From Impatiens glandulifera (lineage: Eukaryota > Streptophyta > Magnoliopsida > Ericales > Balsaminaceae), in the NCBI RefSeq assembly GCF_907164915.1, contig NW_025919537.1:1-64000 (forward strand): a DNA stretch of 64,000 nt. Reading direction: 5' to 3'. Shown piece by piece: positions 30,699 through 40,849 of the stretch (position 1 is its first letter; the number at the start of each line of letters is the position of its first letter). Below the pieces are notes generated by a model. The model made no database searches, was not told where the DNA came from, and saw nothing but the letters and a program-made list of their open reading frames with translations. The translations under genes were made by a program, and so were the position numbers.

Positions 30699-33542
30699 AT
30701 GGATCTAGGCAAAGCCCCGTTTCAATGGATGTTGCAGGTTGATTTTGAAGACATCGACCAGCACGCTGAAGACAAGAACAAGGCTGTTCTTCAACTCCTT
30801 CGAGATTCTGGGTTGGAGAAGTTCCTCTCTGGTCCGTTCACCATCTATCCGGCGGCGGTGACGGAGTTCTTGGCGACGGCGACACTGTTGAAAAGAAAAG
30901 TATCAGCTACTGTCAACGGGAAGGCCGTTCTAATAACTGAAGAAATCTTTGCCGAAGCCCTCGGTCTGCCTAACACAGGTTCGGACCTAAAATTCGACTT
31001 AACCGACGCAGAATCAAATGCTGCCCGGTTGGTTGTATCCCTTTCAGGTCAGGACCTGGTGCTCCACAACAGCCGGAAAATCAAGCTGAAACCGGAATAC
31101 AAATGGCTAGTGACCATCATCTCCAAATCGCTCCAAGGAAAGGGAGGTAACTTTGATAATCTCACAAAGTTTAAACTCAGAATGCTGTTAGCCATCGTCC
31201 GCAACGATAAGGTGGACTGGGGATACGTTTTATTCGAAGAATTCTGTCAAATGGTAATCAAGAAAGAAGGCCGGGTGCAGGCCTATGCTATGCAAATCGT
31301 GAAGATTCTTGAGTTCCTTAATGTGGAATTAGGTGAAGGCGTACCGCTTCCGATCTCAAACATTCTTGACTCTGAGTCAGTAGCAGAGAAACCGGAGAAG
31401 ACAATCAAGCCTAAAACCTCAAAAACAAAGTCATCCAAGGGAGCCAGCTCATCGGTTCCGGTTGAAGAAGAAACAAGACAAAGGAAACCGTCAAGAAAAG
31501 CGGTTGAGGCAGAAGCTCCACCAGAACCGAAAAGGAGGAAGAAAGTATCTGCGAAGAAAAATGCGAAGAAACCGGCCGACTCCGAGAAGACGCTCTCCTC
31601 AGACAATCCACCTGAAAGAACCGCAGATGTCTTTCAGCCAATCCCCATCAACACCGTTGTTCCAACTCCCATCCCATCCGATTCTCCAAAGCAAACCGAA
31701 TCTTCGGGGAGCAAGGAGAACAAATCAAACTCTAAGGAGGAAGCAGAAGAAATTATTCACTCTGCAACCTCCAAGTCACCAAGCAAACAAGCCGATGAAG
31801 TATTAGCCGAAGTGGGCTTGAATACTTCAGAAGCCATTCAGAATGTGGTCCAGGAGATCACAAGAGAAACCGAAGAAGACGACGTCTCTAGTCGTCGGAA
31901 GCCAGAAAATCAGGTTGAAATACCTGATCAAACAGAAATTCAACCGGTCGTTGAGACGACCAAGTCAACAGAAAATGCACCTCCGGCTCAGGAGGAAAAC
32001 ATTGAAGAAAGGGAACCTTCCGGTTCCGCAGGAGACAAAATAGCTCTAGAAGGTCCATCTCAGGCAGATAAAGGCAAGGGCATTCTGATTGAAGAACCAA
32101 CTGAAACCGGAACGGGCACATTGCAGATTGACCCTCAGACTGAAGCCACAACCGGAGAAGAATACCCATACACCTTAGAGCAAGAAAATGAGTTGTTTGA
32201 TGAATTCATCCAAGATTTGAACAAAGGTGCAAATGACGCACTAGCTCCATATATGCGGTGGGTGAAGCTCCGAAGCGAGACCAAATTATCCGACATGCTT
32301 CCAGGTTTTAGTGGAAATAAGCAATGGGATGCTCTCGTCCAGCTAGAAGAGAGGGCACTCGAGTTAGCTAACACCCAATTGATCCAACCGGCGTTTTCCA
32401 AAGCTCCGGTAATTCTTGAGAATGTGCGGCTACAGGCAGTTGAGAATGCCTTTCAAGAAATCCAAGGAAAGGAGCTGGAACCGATTGAAATGAAGATGGC
32501 AGAGCGATTTATTGGAGTACGAGAACAGCTTGTGCAAAGATTCGAACGACTTGACAAGAAATGGTGGGATACTTGCCAACGACAATTCAATAATCCTGAG
32601 TTATTTCAGAGTAAGCCTTTCTTTATAACTAGTGAAACATCCGGCACTTCTGAAAACCGGGAACAAGAAGCCTCTCAACCGGCTAAAGCTCTGGACATCG
32701 ATCAAATCAAGCAAGTAGTGGTGGAAACAGCTGATTCGTGCCTTGGGAACTTTCAAGCAGTAACCGAAGAAAGGATCTCAGCGGCCGAAGTTAAAATGGT
32801 AACCTCCCTACAAACTATGATGGATTCAACTATGCAATCAACAGTTCAAGCCATGATTACCGAGTCTGTCAAAGCGGCAACCGCTTCCCTTTTGGACATG
32901 TTGCAAGCAATGGCAATCCAGATCGGTGAAATGTCAAAAGTTCAAGTCAGCTCAACCCAAACACAAATCGAGAAGGACGCTGAAACCGCTCGGAAACTAC
33001 AAGAAGAAGAGATTGAAAGAGAACGGTTACAGAAGGAACTTGAAGATAAGGATCATGAGCTTGCCCAACAATGCAATGAAGAGGAGCAGGCCAACGCTCA
33101 GGAACCAGCACAGGGTCAATCATCTCATTCCATGAGTACAAGAAACAAGAACAAGAAGAAACGGAGTGCCATTAAAAACGTGATGAAGCGGGCAGAACTG
33201 AAGACAGCCGAACCGGTTGCACTAAATGCGGAACCACTGGATGAGGAAGAAGAAGAAGATCCGGAGGAACTCAACAGACGGAAAAGAAGGACAACCGGAG
33301 AATCCGCAGCAACTCCAAGCTGCAGACCTTTGACTGTTCCACCGCGTCCACCACCAAAACCAATTTGTGCCAACTTCAACCTTAAGAAAAAGGTCCTCGG
33401 TCATTCAAGTGTGTGGGCCGGTGTGGTAATCGATGCTGACAGACGTGCTAGAGAGCACAGAGCACGAATAGAAGAAGCAAGAAGACGGCTGGACAAAGAA
33501 CTGGAAAAGGAGCAAGACAAGGGGGGATCATCCAAGCCTTAA
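30699..33542 (+). CDS. Accessory gene C protein, 947 aa, open
   Basis: Residues 1-225 are the shared domain: MLQVDFEDI, SGLEKFLSGPF, AVTEFLATA, LITEEIFAEALGLPNTG, VDWGYVLFEEFCQMV. Next comes a Lys/Arg-rich linker with PKRRKKVSAKKNAKK (about 267), then a roughly 200-residue Glu/Ser/Pro/Thr-rich, probably disordered region. A conserved block around APYMRWVKL (about 520) aligns with the Trp-containing block of Elements 1 and 4. Met/Gln/Glu helices and a likely coiled coil occupy about 660-800. RNKNKKKRSAIKNVMKR and RRKRRTTG basic clusters precede a helical, charged C-terminus. No membrane span is seen. A nuclear, self-associating protein is a reasonable inference; the actual function is unknown. 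This is the only unbroken gene C here. Confidence 0.88.
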   Translation: MDLGKAPFQWMLQVDFEDIDQHAEDKNKAVLQLLRDSGLEKFLSGPFTIYPAAVTEFLATATLLKRKVSATVNGKAVLITEEIFAEALGLPNTGSDLKFDLTDAESNAARLVVSLSGQDLVLHNSRKIKLKPEYKWLVTIISKSLQGKGGNFDNLTKFKLRMLLAIVRNDKVDWGYVLFEEFCQMVIKKEGRVQAYAMQIVKILEFLNVELGEGVPLPISNILDSESVAEKPEKTIKPKTSKTKSSKGASSSVPVEEETRQRKPSRKAVEAEAPPEPKRRKKVSAKKNAKKPADSEKTLSSDNPPERTADVFQPIPINTVVPTPIPSDSPKQTESSGSKENKSNSKEEAEEIIHSATSKSPSKQADEVLAEVGLNTSEAIQNVVQEITRETEEDDVSSRRKPENQVEIPDQTEIQPVVETTKSTENAPPAQEENIEEREPSGSAGDKIALEGPSQADKGKGILIEEPTETGTGTLQIDPQTEATTGEEYPYTLEQENELFDEFIQDLNKGANDALAPYMRWVKLRSETKLSDMLPGFSGNKQWDALVQLEERALELANTQLIQPAFSKAPVILENVRLQAVENAFQEIQGKELEPIEMKMAERFIGVREQLVQRFERLDKKWWDTCQRQFNNPELFQSKPFFITSETSGTSENREQEASQPAKALDIDQIKQVVVETADSCLGNFQAVTEERISAAEVKMVTSLQTMMDSTMQSTVQAMITESVKAATASLLDMLQAMAIQIGEMSKVQVSSTQTQIEKDAETARKLQEEEIERERLQKELEDKDHELAQQCNEEEQANAQEPAQGQSSHSMSTRNKNKKKRSAIKNVMKRAELKTAEPVALNAEPLDEEEEEDPEELNRRKRRTTGESAATPSCRPLTVPPRPPPKPICANFNLKKKVLGHSSVWAGVVIDADRRAREHRARIEEARRRLDKELEKEQDKGGSSKP

Positions 33543-33755
33543 ACTCTATTTCCATAATTATTTTGAACAATTATGTTTTTGATATGTTTCAGAACTTGGT
33601 TATTTTTGCTAACTTTTATATTTTTCAAACATATTTTCCATGTTTCTCAAAACATACACTTATCAAAAATTAAATACATGTTTTTCAAACACGTCTCTCT
33701 CAAAACTTAAAACCGGCCACACATTACAAGTTTTGAATATTTATTCTAAATAATC

Positions 33756-33769
33756 AAAAAGGGAGAAAT
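33756..33769 (+). promoter_or_regulatory. Upstream polypurine tract copy
   Basis: AAAAAGGGAGAAAT followed by TGATAGAAAAATTAAG, an exact copy of the LTR start. The tract lies 92 bp before the real one. Confidence 0.7.
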
Positions 33770-33847
33770 TGATAGAAAAATTAAGTAAGTTAATTTTCTT
33801 AAAACCGGCCACACATTACAATTTTTGAATATTTATTCTAAATAATC

Positions 33848-33861
33848 AAAAAGGGAGAAAT
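33848..33861 (+). promoter_or_regulatory. Polypurine tract at the 3' LTR
   Basis: AAAAAGGGAGAAAT directly abuts the 3' LTR; it is the plus-strand primer site for reverse transcription. Confidence 0.85.
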
Positions 33862-35140
33862 TGATAGAAAAATTAAGAAGATTAATTTTGGAACCGGCCA
33901 GACAAACTAAACAGAAGTTAAATTTCATGTGCAGGTACTGAACAAACCGGAACCGGAAATCTTGCATCAATAATCGGTTGCTACCACTTCAAAGAAACCG
34001 GCTTCAAGTGATCAAGATCAATGATCACAGGAACCGGCTTCACTTTCTCAAGCAACCGGTTAGCAAAGAACAGAAGACTACACTTCAACCGGATCATAAT
34101 GCACAAAGACACTTCAACCGGAAAGTACAGATCAAAAGTCAGAAGATTCAAATCTCAAGAGTGACGTACTGTGACGGAGGAAACGTGTCTCGAAAGAATA
34201 AAAGAAGATCGGATCCGATCAGAAGCATGGGAGGAAAGCAATGATGCCTTGGTGATCCGATGCTGACGACCGGAAGCGGATGTTCAACACGTGTATCAAT
34301 CTGAAAACCGGTTATGTCATCATCTGCTCAGAATCACCTGCATGAATGCCAGGTGTTGAGGAAGTTGAAGCGTGCAAGCAAACCTTCTGCAGATAGGCGT
34401 GCTAATGATCAACCAATCCGCAAGAGAGAGAAGAAAGTAGCCGTTAGCTACTTTCAGCTATAAAAGGAAGATCAAACGTCTTCATTTAATGCAGTTGTGA
34501 ATACGAGCAGTTCGGGATTTGTAGTTGTGAGCATCATAAATTCAAAGAGTCATAAAGCATTAAATTCTAGAGAGATAAAGTTCTGTATTCTAAAGTCGGT
34601 TTGCCTAAAACCGGAAGTCACTTGTGTGATATTGTGTTGAGTTGTTGTATTACATCAAAAGTGTGAGTTTGGTGTAACCGGCGAGTAGCGAAGTTGGGCT
34701 CGACCAGAAGTGTAATTGTAACTCTAAAGAGTTAGTGGAGATCCTTCTCATAACCTGAGAAGAAGGGGTGACGTAGGAGGGTTTGCTCCGAACATCCATA
34801 AACAAATCTCCTTGTCTTGTGTTCTTTCATTTCGCTTTCATTTCCCGCTGTCTTACCGTAAACCGCAAACCAATTATACCTCCAAAACCGGTCACTCACA
34901 TTCGTTAAACATCTTCCTCCTTAAACATCATCTAAAGTCGCAAACGTTGCTTCAACCTGAAACAGACACTTCCGCCCTTGAACACCGGTTCAAGAGTCTG
35001 TGACAGATTGTGCAGTGCTGAGAACGGTTTTAGTCTCTAACCGGACTATCACCAAGTTGTGTGTGTGTTGTTGTAAGCGGTCACCCTTAACCGAAACCGG
35101 AAACACCCCCGGTCCTCCAAGGGCGCCCCCGATCCAAACA
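33862..35140 (+). repeat. Element 2 3' LTR
   Basis: 1279 bp, the partner of 21110-22387. It retains TGACGTAGGAG intact. TATAAAAGG lies at 34459-34467. CATTC follows at 35141-35145. Confidence 0.95.
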
Positions 35141-37350
35141 CATTCGCTTCCTCAAGTGCCTTATCGGCAGCCAGCTTTGCCGCTATTAGCTCCGCCACCT
35201 GTTCGGTGACCGCTTTAAGATCGGCTTCAATCTTGGCATGCTTGTCTTCAAGCGATACCACCCTCTCAAGTGTAGCTCCAGCTTGGGCACCAGATTGAGC
35301 CAGGTCCTCATTAACCTTCTTCAGCCTTTGATCGGTTGTTTCCTGAGATTGTACCATCATAGCTACCTTTTGGCTGACATAGGCGAGGTCGGTCACCAAC
35401 TTCGGAGTTGTCTCCTCCAATGCCTTGGTTTTGTCAAGATGACTGCTGTACAATGGATCTGTATTGCCGTAATTTACTTCAACGGACGTGATCCGATCGA
35501 CTGCGGTTTTTAGATCTTCCTTTGTCGTCTCAGCCATCTCGATGGCTTTAGCCGCGGTTTTTTGATCTTCTTTTTCCATGGCTGAACCGCGGTGTTGACA
35601 AATTCTTCGATAAGGTTCTTTACCTTATCTTCCGTTATGGCATGTACAGAGTCCCCGATTTGAACGGAGGCTCGCTGGTCGTTGAGCGGTGTACCCGTCC
35701 TGGGTTCGGTCATGTTGATATCCTGTTCCGGTGGATGGAAGGAATGCTCATTATTGGTCAGATTTTGACCGCCATCATCCTGAGGAGGGGATCTGGAGAA
35801 GTCCGATGTCTCCTGGTGGACGGGCTCCGCTTCAAGCGTGTCATCTCCTCGATCAGTGCCCTCTCCTTGACCGCTATCAAGTCTAACACCAGGAGCTCAA
35901 GTGAAGAGTCCGGTGTCCCTGGAATATGCATTTCTCGGAGACGACGAATGTGTTCGGTGAGCCCCAATAACCGAGCATGCGGTTCGACCATCTTACTTCA
36001 TCCTAGGGCGGTCATGAGGCCCTGAGCCTTTGTGAGGCTGACTACCTCCTCCTCCATCTCAACCAGTTTCTCGAACCTCTAGTTAATAGTGAGATCCGGA
36101 AACATATCTTTGTAGAATATTTGATGCCGGTGCAGGGCCCATTGATAGTATACGTTAGATGCCGCGTGAGCCTACTTATGAATCTCGTCCATGATTCTGC
36201 TGACGATATCCTCTGCCGTTTGCCTTGTGTTTTCATCCGCGGATTCATCTTCCTCCCGAAGTCTGTCCGAGCCGACATCATTATCATCATGTCGGACCGA
36301 TTGGTCTTCGACTATCGGTCCTTTCCCCTTACCGAATTGATCTCCTCTAGTGTGATGTGAAGCGGTTCGGTCAGAACTTGATGCCGAATTTTCAGCGTTT
36401 GGTGTGTCGGACCGCGGATCAGCCAATCCGGTTGGTTGTTTATCTCTCTTGCTTCCGGACTTTTCTTTAACCGGAACTTCTTTCTTACTGACTCCTTTCT
36501 TCTTCCGGCCGCTTGTAGAACCGGAGGCCCTCTTTTTGGCTTGCCTGTCCTCCGGTTTGATGAACTGATGGGACTTAATAATCTTGCTGGGGGCGAGGAG
36601 AACACCGGGGCCGGTGTTGATGTTGAAGTGGCGAATTATTTTACCAAGTGGAATGGCATATCCCCATGACCGATTAGATGTCGGATCCACCATTTTACAC
36701 AGGTTTGTAAACACCACCTTCGCCCAGTTGATGTCGATGCCGTTGACCAAACCGACAATCATCTCTATTTTTACCTGGGTGAGGCTGTCAAAGTTGCCTC
36801 TTCGCGCCTGGACCGATTTGGTGAAGATATCGCACAGCGGTCTGTATTCCGGTCTTAGATATGTCTTCTTTCCGGATACCGCGATGGGGACCTCCGTGTC
36901 CGAAAGATCCCGACAAGCCGCCTGGAAGGTTTCTTCGTCCGTGAACACCGAGAAGTCACTCCCCTCGGTTGGCAGATGCAGTATTTCAGCAATCGACTCC
37001 TTCGTCAGTTCTAGCCGTTGTCCGTTTATAGTTGCGATGATAGTTCCTTCGGTGAGGAAGGCAATTTGGAAGAATTCCTCGACCGCATCCTGATATAAAA
37101 CGAATGGCCCATTTAGAAAGTGCTCGAGACCAGATTCGGAGATCTGGGTTAACACCCGCTTTGCCTCCGCCGAGCCATTCGCTCGAACTTCTTCGAAGTC
37201 GACCTGGACTATGTGTTTGAACAACACGGATTCACGACCCATTGTAGTTTGAATAAATTGAAGGATCGAAGAATTAAGAGTGTTTGAAAGGTTTGAGAGC
37301 TAGAGAGAGAAAGCCGATTCGCGTGAGAATGAAAGAAAATGGCTAAGGAC

Positions 37351-37500
37351 CCTTTATAGTCGCGGTTTGGAATTCCAACTAGCGCGAACCGTCACATCAG
37401 GTTTGAGCGGGAAGTTTCCCTCCAAGTTTTTGAGCGGGAAGTGATCGGCGGGAACTTATGGGCGGGAATTGATGGGCGGGAGTTTTAAATATTTTGTGTG
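37351..37500 (-). promoter_or_regulatory. Gene C promoter of Element 3, E2F-like cluster
   Basis: A CTATAAAGG box (complement of 37351-37359) lies about 110 bp before the gene C ATG (37242). Upstream are four GCGGGAA words at 37407-37413, 37434-37440, 37448-37454 and 37462-37468, plus a GGCGGGAG. Confidence 0.7.
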
Positions 37501-37764
37501 GGCTTTTGATTTTGGTTATTTAACCGGCGATGAAGCGGTTCTTCTTGCAACCGTTTATTAAGTGAGTCGGTTATTTAACCGTGAGAATGCGGTTTTCAAT
37601 TTTTACCGAAGTAGATAGCGTTTTCAACTGGTTGGTTATTTAGATAGATATTATAATATTGCGATTTTTGACCCGGTTATCAAACTTAAAAATCAGATAA
37701 TCATTGAAAGAAAAGATACATGTTAGAAACCGATACATTGATCGGTTTGGGAAACATAAGATAC

Positions 37765-38466
37765 TTATGTAATAACTATCTTAGAGAGCTTGTCCTCTAC
37801 CCCTTCCTTATCGAGAACATTTGATGGGCACGCCAGTGTACCTGGTCCAAAATCTGAACTGTGGTCCATAATGATCCCGCTGATGTGAGGGGCGTAACCG
37901 AGACCTTTCTTTGTCTCGACCATAGTCCTCAGGTTTTGGAAGAGGACCGATGCCCAATTTATGAGGGTGTTGCTGACAATGTAGGTCATCATGTCGAAGA
38001 CCTTCTTGGAGTAGTGTTGGTTCGGAGATTGACAAATGATGGAGCGGTTGACAATCTCGTGAAGAAGTTGGATGTGGTGGGCGAGTCGGGTTTTTAGCCC
38101 GTAGTTCTCCACCGGCACGTCGGTTCCGGAGAACAGTTCCGAATAATCGGTTGCTGCGCTTCCCACCCGGGTTGGGAAGTCAGAAAACTCTTCTGTGGAT
38201 AGATTGAACATTTCAGCAAATTGGGATTCGCTCAGAGAGATGGTGTGCCTCCTCACCGTGGAGACAATGACATCGTCACTTATGTATGCATTGTGAAAGA
38301 ATTCCAGTACTTCTGGAAAGAGCATAGGTCCGGATTCTTCGAGAAAATCACGAAGACCGGTGTCGATTAGTGATTCAAATATGAGTTCCTTCGTTTCCAG
38401 ATCCTCATGTTGAAGGCATGAGTCGAAGTCAATGCTCAAGTAGTTCCTTAGTGTGCGGCTCGACAT
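37765..38466 (-). CDS. Accessory gene B protein of Element 3, 233 aa
   Basis: MSSRTLRNYLSIDFDS starts a full-length copy: DTGLRDFLEES (about 39), VLEFFHNAYI (about 55), ISLSESQFAEMFNLSTEEFSDF (about 77; the usual LPTEG reads LSTEE), LLHEIVNRSIICQSPNQHYSK (about 133), TLINWASVLFQNLRTMV (about 168) and GLGYAPHISG (about 187). It is the same length as Element 4 gene B. A weak TATA-like word (AATATAAGG) lies near 38550. It is open even though this element lost most of RT, RNase H and gene A. Function unknown. Confidence 0.78.
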   Translation of the reverse strand: MSSRTLRNYLSIDFDSCLQHEDLETKELIFESLIDTGLRDFLEESGPMLFPEVLEFFHNAYISDDVIVSTVRRHTISLSESQFAEMFNLSTEEFSDFPTRVGSAATDYSELFSGTDVPVENYGLKTRLAHHIQLLHEIVNRSIICQSPNQHYSKKVFDMMTYIVSNTLINWASVLFQNLRTMVETKKGLGYAPHISGIIMDHSSDFGPGTLACPSNVLDKEGVEDKLSKIVIT

Positions 38467-38798
38467 GATTTCAAGATTTGCTAAGAGAGAGAGTTTAAGA
38501 GATTGTAGTTTGTTGGAGGTATGTTGGATTGTTCAGGGAAGGTTCCTTATATTGTGTTCAGATTGGAGGAAAATGAGAGCATTTAATACTGAAATTCAGT
38601 TTTGTCTTATTTAAGAAGAGAATATTTATGTTTCCAAAACTCCTTGGAAAGGAGTTAATTTTGACCGGTTGCGGAGCTCGAGGTGGAGAATCTAGTTAGA
38701 AAGTAACTAAGTTTGTTAGATAGTAATTACTCATGTAGATAGTAATTACTCATGTAGTTGGAAGTTGAAAGTTACGATTCATTAATGAAAGAGTACAT
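38467..38798 (-). other. Gene B upstream region and deletion scar
   Basis: Homologous to 51690-51990 of Element 4, ending at about 38798 where truncated RT sequence begins directly. The missing span corresponds to RT C-terminus, RNase H, spacer and gene A. Confidence 0.65.
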
Positions 38799-40849
38799 GA
38801 AAAACCTTAAAATTTTTGAAAGCAGCATAAGCTAGAAAAATCCTAATAGCTTCAATCCGAGCTACAGGGGCAAATGATTCTTCAAAATCAATGCTTTCTT
38901 CCTGTTTGTATCCTTGTGCCACTAATCTGGCTTTGTTCCTCGTGACCAAACCGTCTTCATTTAGTTTGTTTCTAAATACCCATCTCGTTCCTATGACCGG
39001 TTGATCTTTTGGTCTAGGAACTAGGTACCAGACTTTATTACTCTCAAACTGGTTTAACTCTTCTTGCATTCCCAAGATCCAATTCGGATATGACAATGCT
39101 TCATCCACCTTTTTAGGCTCAATCTGGGATATGAAAGCGGAATTAAAATATTCCTCCAGAATTTGTCGCCTAGTTCGAACAGGTTTTGAAGGGTCACCTA
39201 TAATTAGCTCAGGAGGATGATTTGTGTTCCTTTTGAAATTCGGTTCAGCAGTGTCTACCAAATCACCGTTTACTTGATCAAGGCTAGTCACATCGGTAGG
39301 ATGAACAGGAGTGTCAGACCGACCGATTTCCTCAGTTTGAACCGAGGTGTCAGCTTCCTGCCGCATGACAGCTTGATCCGGCTGGGTTTCATTATCACCC
39401 ATTTGGTCATGGACAAACCGTCTGAAAACCGGAATCTCATCTTCACTATCAGAATGGATATTGTTGTTTTCCAATCTGTTGTGTAGATCAAAAGATGATG
39501 CAGTGTTGCTTTCAACCGATTCATCGAAAACGACATGAAGTGATTCCTCCACGATTAAGGTTCTAATATTATATACTCTATATGCTTTACTCACTGCTGA
39601 GTAACCTAACATGATCCCAATATCGGATTTTGCATCAAAAGCAGATAAGTAGGTTTTTCCATTTATGTGAATGTAACATTTACAACCGAAAATCTTAAGA
39701 TACTTAAGGTTAGGAGTCCTATCAAAGTATACTTCATACGGTGTTTTGTGGTGAAACTTGTTAATCAGAGACCGGTTTTGTGTGTGACATGCAGTATTGA
39801 TAGCCTCAACCCAGAATTTCTAAGCAATACCCGAATCGGCTATCATGGACCTTGCGGCTTCCTTGAGAGTTCGGTTTCTTCTCTCGGCCAGGCCGTTCTG
39901 TTGAGGAATCCTAGCACTAGACAACTCGTGTCTAATACCGGATTCATTAAGGAATGCATTTAGAGTGCTATTTGTAAATTCGGTTCCTCTATCACTCCTA
40001 ATACTATAAATGCGTGTTGATTTTTCATTTTGCAAACGTTTAAGCAGTGTAATCAAATTTGATGCGATTTCACGTTTGGATGGCAAAGAATATTACCCAT
40101 GTATACCTAGAATAATCATCAACAACTACCATAGTGTAAAGCATACCTCCTAGGCTGACGATCCTAATTGGTCTAAATAGGTCCATGTGAAGAAGATCTA
40201 AACATCGATTAGATTGAATGTGTCCTTTACTCTTAAAGGTTGACCTAGTTTGTTTACCCATTTGACATGCTGAACATACCTTATCCTTATTAAATACTAT
40301 ATCAAGAATTCCTTCAACTAGCTTTTTACCGTGGATATAGTTTAAAGTTTTCAGGTTTAAGTGGTTTAACCTTTTATGCCACAACCAGGTTTGATCGGTT
40401 TTAGCTACAATGCAGACATTATATTCTACTTTATTTTTCCAGTCTACCTTGTAAATATTTGCTAGCCTATTTTCGGTCAGCAGTATGATGCCTTGAGAGT
40501 TTTTAACTAAGCATGCATGTTTAAGATATTCTATAGTGTATCCAACATCACACTTCTGGCTAATGCTTAACAGGTTAAAATGTAGGTTTTCAACTAAGAG
40601 TACATTATCAATTGTTAAGTTACCATGGACAATCTTACCTTTGCCCACAGTTCTACCTTTTGAGTTATCACCGAAAATAATCATTGCACCGGTTTCTATT
40701 CTGATGTCGGTTAGAAGATTGTTGTTTCCAGTCATGTGTCTGGAACAACCGCTGTCCAGGTACCATTCAGAGTTTCCTATCCGTTTCTTCATATCCTGCA
40801 AAATGTACATATTTACAACTATTTGGTACCCACATTTACTTGGGTCCAC
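38799..40849 (-). pseudogene. pol: pol of Element 3, cut inside RT
   Basis: Begins DPSKCGYQ in the +1 frame over the last 14 bases of gag. Protease [10 protein letters not shown] and integrase finger HKRLNHLN...CSACQMGK are intact in 40070-40849. A frameshift at about 40075 precedes [12 protein letters not shown] at about 39820 replaces Gln in GIAQKFW. The frame then stays open through [14 protein letters not shown] and [17 protein letters not shown], until homology stops at AAFKNFKVF (about 38799). The catalytic YVDD and all RNase H are deleted, so it is inactive. Confidence 0.9.

Larger units (their letters stand above)
21110..35140 (+). mobile_element. Element 2: young, nearly complete Copia element
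   Basis: 14,031 bp with LTRs of 1278 and 1279 bp, a 12-base tRNA-iMet primer site, gag, pol, accessory genes A, B and C, two polypurine tracts and CATTC duplications. By eye the LTRs differ by two substitutions (21212/33964 and 21954/34706) and one 1-bp indel (near 22018). That implies a recent insertion. The only clear coding defect is a TAA inside gag. Its LTRs (TGATAGAAAAATT...GATCCAAACA) and A-C proteins are clearly diverged from Elements 1, 3 and 4, so it is a separate subfamily. The pol resembles Sireviruses (from memory of their motifs). Confidence 0.95.
20564..37242 (-). pseudogene. Accessory gene C of Element 3, split by Element 2
   Basis: The open first part (36172-37242, 356 aa) starts MGRESVLFKHIVQVDFEEV. 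It holds the full domain: GLEHFLNGPF, AVEEFF, LTKESIAEILHLPTEG and DINWAKVVFTNLCKMV. An RKKKGVSKKE basic linker follows. The frame then breaks (stop at 36172, more at about 35990 and 35510) before a coiled-coil region. That region is interrupted at 35141/21109 by Element 2; the CATTC duplication lies in codons of the KALEEAN coiled coil. The remainder at 20564-21109 carries further stops and shifts. The C-terminal end corresponds to that of Element 4. Confidence 0.8.

Noticed and set aside
30699..33542. Gene C considered as an envelope-like glycoprotein
   Set aside because: No signal peptide or transmembrane segment is visible, and basic nuclear-type clusters are present.
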